DNA from: an uncultured Candidatus Nemicrothrix sp.
GTDB lineage: Bacteria > Actinomycetota > Acidimicrobiia > Acidimicrobiales > Acidimicrobilacustridaceae
NCBI GenBank assembly: GCA_903827085.1
Contig: CAIKHC010000113.1
Span: forward strand, 1 to 9,869
DNA: 9,869 nt
Direction: 5' to 3'
Shown in pieces: positions 6,564-9,869 of the stretch (within the stretch, counting starts at the first letter, position 1; each line of letters begins with the position of its first letter). The translations under genes and the position numbers were made by a program. Below the pieces are notes generated by a model. That model saw only the letters and a program-made list of their open reading frames with translations, was not told where the DNA came from and searched no databases.

Positions 6564-7048
6564 CCGATATCAAAGAACCATCGAAGCTGGGTAAAACTCA
6601 ACGACAGCACCTTGTCGCTCGACTTATCGAGTCACAGGTGATCGCGAATCAGCAGGCGCTCGTCGACCATCTCGCTGCTGAAGGTGTGATCGCAACCCAA
6701 GCCACTGTTTCTCGGGATCTCGAAGACCTCGGCGCGATCAAGGTCCGCATGCCCGGTGGCGAATCTGCGTATGCCATTCCGGCGCTCCCCAAAGAACAGC
6801 GCGCTCCTGAAGATCATCTGCGCCGCGTCTTCGGCGATTGGGTGGTCGAAGTTGCGACATCGGACAACCTCGTTGTGATTCGCACACCTCCGGGTTCGGC
6901 TCATGTGGTGGCATCGGCGCTCGATCGTTCGGGACTCGCAGGCATCCTCGGAACCGTCGCCGGTGACGACACAATCTTGATCGTGGTTGCCGCCGATATC
7001 GGTGGCGCAGCGATTGCCGCACAACTTTCAGATCTCGCTGGACTCTGA
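6560..7048 (+). CDS. argR: Arginine repressor
   Basis: Arginine-responsive hexameric DNA-binding regulator. The 162-residue product has an N-terminal winged helix (about 12-72) with the recognition helix ATQATVSRDLEDLGAIKV; Ser51-Arg52 match the DNA-contacting Ser-Arg pair of the family. The C-terminal oligomerisation and arginine-binding domain (about 85-162) includes GTVAGDDTILIV with the ligand-binding Asp136-Asp137 pair. Length is typical. ATG 6560 is in an ATGA overlap with argF, and GGAG (6551-6554) lies five bases upstream. In-frame codons back to 6494 are within argF and have no support. It sits within the operon whose upstream region carries two ARG boxes, so autogenous control is the simplest reading. 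Direct binding is not shown by sequence alone. Confidence 0.97.
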   Translation: MTDIKEPSKLGKTQRQHLVARLIESQVIANQQALVDHLAAEGVIATQATVSRDLEDLGAIKVRMPGGESAYAIPALPKEQRAPEDHLRRVFGDWVVEVATSDNLVVIRTPPGSAHVVASALDRSGLAGILGTVAGDDTILIVVAADIGGAAIAAQLSDLAGL

Positions 7049-7078
7049 GTCCAGCACCTCACAACATTCGAACCAACG

Positions 7079-7085
7079 AAGGAAG
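7079..7085 (+). promoter_or_regulatory. Shine-Dalgarno of argG
   Basis: AAGGAAG ends four bases before the argG ATG (AAGGA is six bases away). It is the clearest ribosome site in the operon and lies in the 41-bp argR-argG gap, the only internal break in the chain of overlapping genes. I find no convincing -35/-10 pair or ARG box in that gap, so argG is probably co-transcribed but initiates independently of upstream translation. Confidence 0.8.
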
Positions 7086-7089
7086 AGCA

Positions 7090-8289
7090 ATGGCGCAACG
7101 AGTGGTATTGGCCTACAGCGGTGGACTCGACACCTCAGTCGCAGTTCGCTGGATGATCGAGAACTACGGAGTCGAGGTAATCACTGTCGCGTGCAACCTC
7201 GGACAAGAAGGTGATTGGGAAGGCCTTCAGGCAAAAGCGTTTGCTGCAGGCGCAGTCGAAGCAATCGTGGTGGATTGTCGCGAGCAGTTCGCCGATGAGT
7301 TCCTTGCCCCTTCGCTGAAAGCAAACGCGCTCTACGAGGGTAAGTACCCACTCGTCTCGGCGCTGTCGCGTCCAGTCATCGTGAAGCATCTCGTTGAAGC
7401 GGCTCGTTTGCATGGCGCCGATGCGGTTGCTCATGGTTGCACGGGGAAGGGCAACGACCAGGTTCGGTTTGAAGTGGCAACCCGAGCGCTTGCCCCCGAT
7501 CTTGAAATCCTTGCGCCCGTGCGCAACTGGGGAATGACTCGCGAAATGTCGATTGACTACGCCGAAAAGCATGACATCCCCGTTCTTGCGACCAAAGAAA
7601 AGCTCTACTCAATCGACGACAACTTGTACGGCCGCGCTATTGAATGCGGCGAGATGGAAGACCCTTGGGCGCGTCCGCCCGAAGGCGTGTGGTCGATGAC
7701 CACGGTCAAGGCCTCAGAATCTCGCGAAGTTGTGATCGGTTTCGAACAAGGCATTCCAGTTTCCATCGACGGTGCTGCGAAGTCGTTGGCGTCGCTCATT
7801 GTTGAAATGAATGACATCGTCGGCTCCTACGGCTGGGGTCGTCTCGACATGGTGGAAAATCGCCGTGTTGGCATCAAGAGCCGCGAAACCTATGAAGCTC
7901 CGGGCGCGCTTGCCCTCATCCTCGCTCACCAAGACCTCGAATCGCTGTGCCTCGAGCGCGATGTCATGCACGAGAAGCAGCGTCTCGAAGGTCGCTACGC
8001 CGATTTGGTGTACGACGGCATGTGGTACTCGCCGCTCAAGAACGCGCTCGACGCGTTTGTCGATTCCACGCAGCAGTACGTCACCGGTGAGGTTCGTCTC
8101 CGTCTCGAACCTGGTCGTTGCTATGTGGTGGGTCGCCGCAGTCCTTGGAGCTTGTACGACTACGGCCTTGCTACCTACGACGCTGAAGATACGTTCAACC
8201 ACGCCGATTCCGAAGGCTTCGTGAAGCTTTGGGGATTAGGCATTCAAACGTGGGCGGCTCGTCAATCGACCGCTTCCAACGGAAAGTAA
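7090..8289 (+). CDS. argG: Argininosuccinate synthase
   Basis: Condenses citrulline and aspartate using ATP, forming argininosuccinate, AMP and pyrophosphate. The 399-residue protein begins MAQRVVLAYSGGLDTS, with the N-type ATP pyrophosphatase P-loop SGGLDTS at 10-16. HGCTGKGNDQVRFE (115-128) is the conserved citrulline/aspartate-site region, and EKLYSIDDNLYGRAIECGEMEDPW and GIKSRETYEAPGA match the synthetase domain. Length is typical. It starts 41 bp after argR behind a good Shine-Dalgarno and is followed after 6 bp by argH, its pathway successor. There are no signs of damage or foreign origin. Confidence 0.98.
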   Translation: MAQRVVLAYSGGLDTSVAVRWMIENYGVEVITVACNLGQEGDWEGLQAKAFAAGAVEAIVVDCREQFADEFLAPSLKANALYEGKYPLVSALSRPVIVKHLVEAARLHGADAVAHGCTGKGNDQVRFEVATRALAPDLEILAPVRNWGMTREMSIDYAEKHDIPVLATKEKLYSIDDNLYGRAIECGEMEDPWARPPEGVWSMTTVKASESREVVIGFEQGIPVSIDGAAKSLASLIVEMNDIVGSYGWGRLDMVENRRVGIKSRETYEAPGALALILAHQDLESLCLERDVMHEKQRLEGRYADLVYDGMWYSPLKNALDAFVDSTQQYVTGEVRLRLEPGRCYVVGRRSPWSLYDYGLATYDAEDTFNHADSEGFVKLWGLGIQTWAARQSTASNGK

Positions 8290-8295
8290 GACTCC

Positions 8296-9672
8296 ATGAG
8301 CACTCTCTGGCATGGCCGGTTCGAAGGCGGACCAGCAGAGGAATTGATGGCATTCACCGTAAGTCTTCCTTTCGACTCGCGACTTGCCGCCGACGACCTC
8401 ACTGGTTCGCGCGCGCATGTCCGGGGTCTCGCCCGAGCGGGAATTCTGACCAAAGAAGAGTGTGCGTCGGTGCTGTCGGCTCTCGATGCAGTCGAGGCCG
8501 AACTGCGTGACGAAACATTCGTCTTCGTCCCATCCGATGAAGATATTCATACTGCCGTCGAACGTCGCGTGACCGACCTTGCTGGCCCAGCAGGCGCAAA
8601 ACTTCATACCGGACGTAGCCGGAACGATCAGGTCGCAACCGACCTCCGTTTGTTCACCAAGCGCGAGATCGGCGTGGTTATTGAGAAGGTTCTCGCGATG
8701 CAACGGGTGTTGCTTGAACGCGCTCAGGAAGTCGGCGACGCCGCGGTGCCGGGATACACACACCTGCAGCGCGCACAACCGGTATTGCTCGCGCACCATC
8801 TGCTGGCCCACGGTTGGGCGCTCTCACGCGACATCGATCGACTAGTAGACGCCCGTCGTCGACTCGATGTATCGCCGTTGGGTGCTGGAGCTCTGGCGGG
8901 CTCATCGCTGCCGCTTGATCCGGCTGCAACCGCCAAGGACCTCGGTTTTGCCGGCGTGTTCGCCAACTCGCTCGATGCAGTGAGCGATCGCGACTTCGTT
9001 GCAGAATCGCTTTTCGATTTGGCGCTTCTCGGCGTTCACTTGTCGCGCCTGGCCGAGGAAATCATCTTGTGGTCGACCGACGAGTTCGGGTTTCTGGGTC
9101 TTGCCGACGCGTACTCGACGGGTTCTTCCATGCTTCCGCAGAAGAAAAACCCAGACATTGCTGAACTCACTCGTGGCAAAACTGGTCGACTGATCGGGAA
9201 CCTCACGGGGCTCCTTGCGACGCTCAAGGCGCTGCCGCTCGCATACAACCGCGACCTCCAAGAAGACAAAGAACCCCTGTTCGATTCACTCGACACAGTG
9301 GTTCTCGCTCTTGGGGCAATGACCGGTCTGCTTGCATCATCAACGTTCCGACTCGATGTCATGGCCGAAGCAGCGAATGCGCCTACAGCGGCGGCAACTG
9401 ATCTTGCTGAGTGGCTTGTCTCGAATGGAACTCCGTTCCGTGATGCGCACGCCATCGTCGGCGCATTGGTTCGAAAGAGCCTCGACGAAGGAATCGCTCT
9501 TCGTGAACTTGTCGCGTCATCGCCTGAACTTGGCCCCGATGCGGTGTTCCTTGTCGACCCTGGTGTTGCAGTGACTCGTCGGACGACTCCAGGCGGCGGC
9601 GGGCCCGAACCTGTCGCCGTGCAGCTCAAGGCTTTCGCGACTCGTGTCGCGACCGACGAAGCCCGAAACTGA
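8296..9672 (+). CDS. argH: Argininosuccinate lyase
   Basis: Cleaves argininosuccinate to arginine and fumarate, the final step. The 458-residue member of the fumarase/aspartase superfamily has TGRSRNDQVATDLRLF (105-120), GYTHLQRAQP (153-162) with the conserved His156, and the signature loop GSSMLPQKKNPD (276-287) carrying the catalytic serine. The N-terminal LWHGRFEGG matches the usual WGGRF start, supporting ATG 8296. Length is as expected for the tetrameric enzyme. The gap to argG is 6 bp with only a weak, distant GGAAAG inside the argG end as ribosome site, so it may rely on argG translation. The next gene starts 3 bp after its stop. Confidence 0.98.
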   Translation: MSTLWHGRFEGGPAEELMAFTVSLPFDSRLAADDLTGSRAHVRGLARAGILTKEECASVLSALDAVEAELRDETFVFVPSDEDIHTAVERRVTDLAGPAGAKLHTGRSRNDQVATDLRLFTKREIGVVIEKVLAMQRVLLERAQEVGDAAVPGYTHLQRAQPVLLAHHLLAHGWALSRDIDRLVDARRRLDVSPLGAGALAGSSLPLDPAATAKDLGFAGVFANSLDAVSDRDFVAESLFDLALLGVHLSRLAEEIILWSTDEFGFLGLADAYSTGSSMLPQKKNPDIAELTRGKTGRLIGNLTGLLATLKALPLAYNRDLQEDKEPLFDSLDTVVLALGAMTGLLASSTFRLDVMAEAANAPTAAATDLAEWLVSNGTPFRDAHAIVGALVRKSLDEGIALRELVASSPELGPDAVFLVDPGVAVTRRTTPGGGGPEPVAVQLKAFATRVATDEARN

Positions 9673-9675
9673 ACA

Positions 9676-9869
9676 ATGGTCGATGGGTCGTCATCTCGCG
9701 ATGAATCGTTGACATCGTCATTCGCGACGCCGCACGTTGTTCCTGACAGCGATTTAGCGGCCTCGGACAACTTGGCGATCCTGATCGACGCGCTCGACCG
9801 CCACGAAACCGATGATCCCGCTCAGCGAGCGGTGGCCCTTCGGATGGCCGAGTTCGCTCGTTCGAATGA
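9676..9869 (+). CDS. Start of an unidentified ORF, possibly NUDIX hydrolase (3' end outside the window)
   Basis: An ATG 3 bp after the argH stop opens a frame without stops for 64 codons to the window edge; the terminal TGA bases are in another frame. The visible part has a polar, Ser-rich N-terminus (MVDGSSSRDESLTSS) and then a likely helix, LAILIDALDRHETDDPAQRAVALRMAEFARSN. That helix resembles, from memory, the N-terminal region of some actinobacterial NUDIX hydrolases ahead of the NUDIX fold. The NUDIX box would be downstream, so function is unproven. Close spacing and the same strand suggest co-transcription with argH, though no good ribosome site is seen. It could also start at a later codon. 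Confidence 0.55.
   Translation, partial: MVDGSSSRDESLTSSFATPHVVPDSDLAASDNLAILIDALDRHETDDPAQRAVALRMAEFARSN

Noticed and set aside
7040..7052. Perfect palindrome GGACTCTGAGTCC spanning the argR stop codon
   Set aside because: Arms of six with a single central base make a poor RNA hairpin, no T-run follows, and it has no ARG-box character; probably chance.
7049..7089. argR-argG gap examined for an internal promoter or ARG box
   Set aside because: Contains only TTCGAA and the Shine-Dalgarno; no acceptable -10 or TGCAT/TGAAT arms.
7714..8811. Minus-strand open frames of 162 and 191 codons opposite argG and argH
   Set aside because: No conserved motifs or ribosome site; the plus-strand genes are complete with all family motifs.
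9036..9770. 244-codon open frame on the minus strand opposite argH
   Set aside because: Low-complexity Ser/Arg/Ala/Thr-rich product with no family resemblance, fully opposite a well-conserved gene; it reflects the codon bias of argH.

Overview
The window (about 9.9 kb, moderately high GC, all genes on the + strand) is a compact arginine-biosynthesis operon. It is preceded by the 3' end of pheT and followed by the start of an unidentified gene. The order pheT-argC-argJ-argB-argD-argF-argR-argG-argH is the one I know from Mycobacterium and Corynebacterium, so the source is probably an actinobacterium. Some protein variants (ArgC of the SGVSGAGR...HRHTPEIEQ type, ArgF with SARTRNS) differ from the mycobacterial versions and suggest a deeper lineage such as Acidimicrobiia. 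That placement is inference from remembered family features, not from a search.

Layout. 1-1263 is the C-terminal 420 residues of the phenylalanyl-tRNA synthetase beta subunit. 1264-1350 is the only substantial intergenic region. It holds a weak GC hairpin just after pheT, then an AT-rich patch with two tandem ARG-box-like palindromes 20 bp apart, overlapping a candidate promoter whose predicted +1 falls on the G of the argC GTG start codon. From there argC, argJ, argB, argD, argF and argR follow, each joined to the next by a 4-bp ATGA stop/start overlap. A 41-bp gap with a good Shine-Dalgarno precedes argG, argH follows after 6 bp, and an ORF open to the window edge starts 3 bp after argH.

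How the genes work together. ArgB, ArgC and ArgD turn N-acetylglutamate into N-acetylornithine. ArgJ moves the acetyl group from acetylornithine back to glutamate (acetyl recycling). ArgF, ArgG and ArgH convert ornithine to citrulline, argininosuccinate and arginine. ArgR, encoded inside the operon, is the likely arginine-dependent repressor acting on the argC operator, giving a self-limiting loop. ArgB also carries the N-terminal segment typical of arginine-inhibited N-acetylglutamate kinases. No argA, argE or carbamoyl-phosphate synthetase genes are in the window.

I see no tRNA or rRNA gene, CRISPR array, insertion sequence, long repeat or novel multi-gene system. The most informative non-coding signal is the operator/leaderless-promoter arrangement at 1303-1353.
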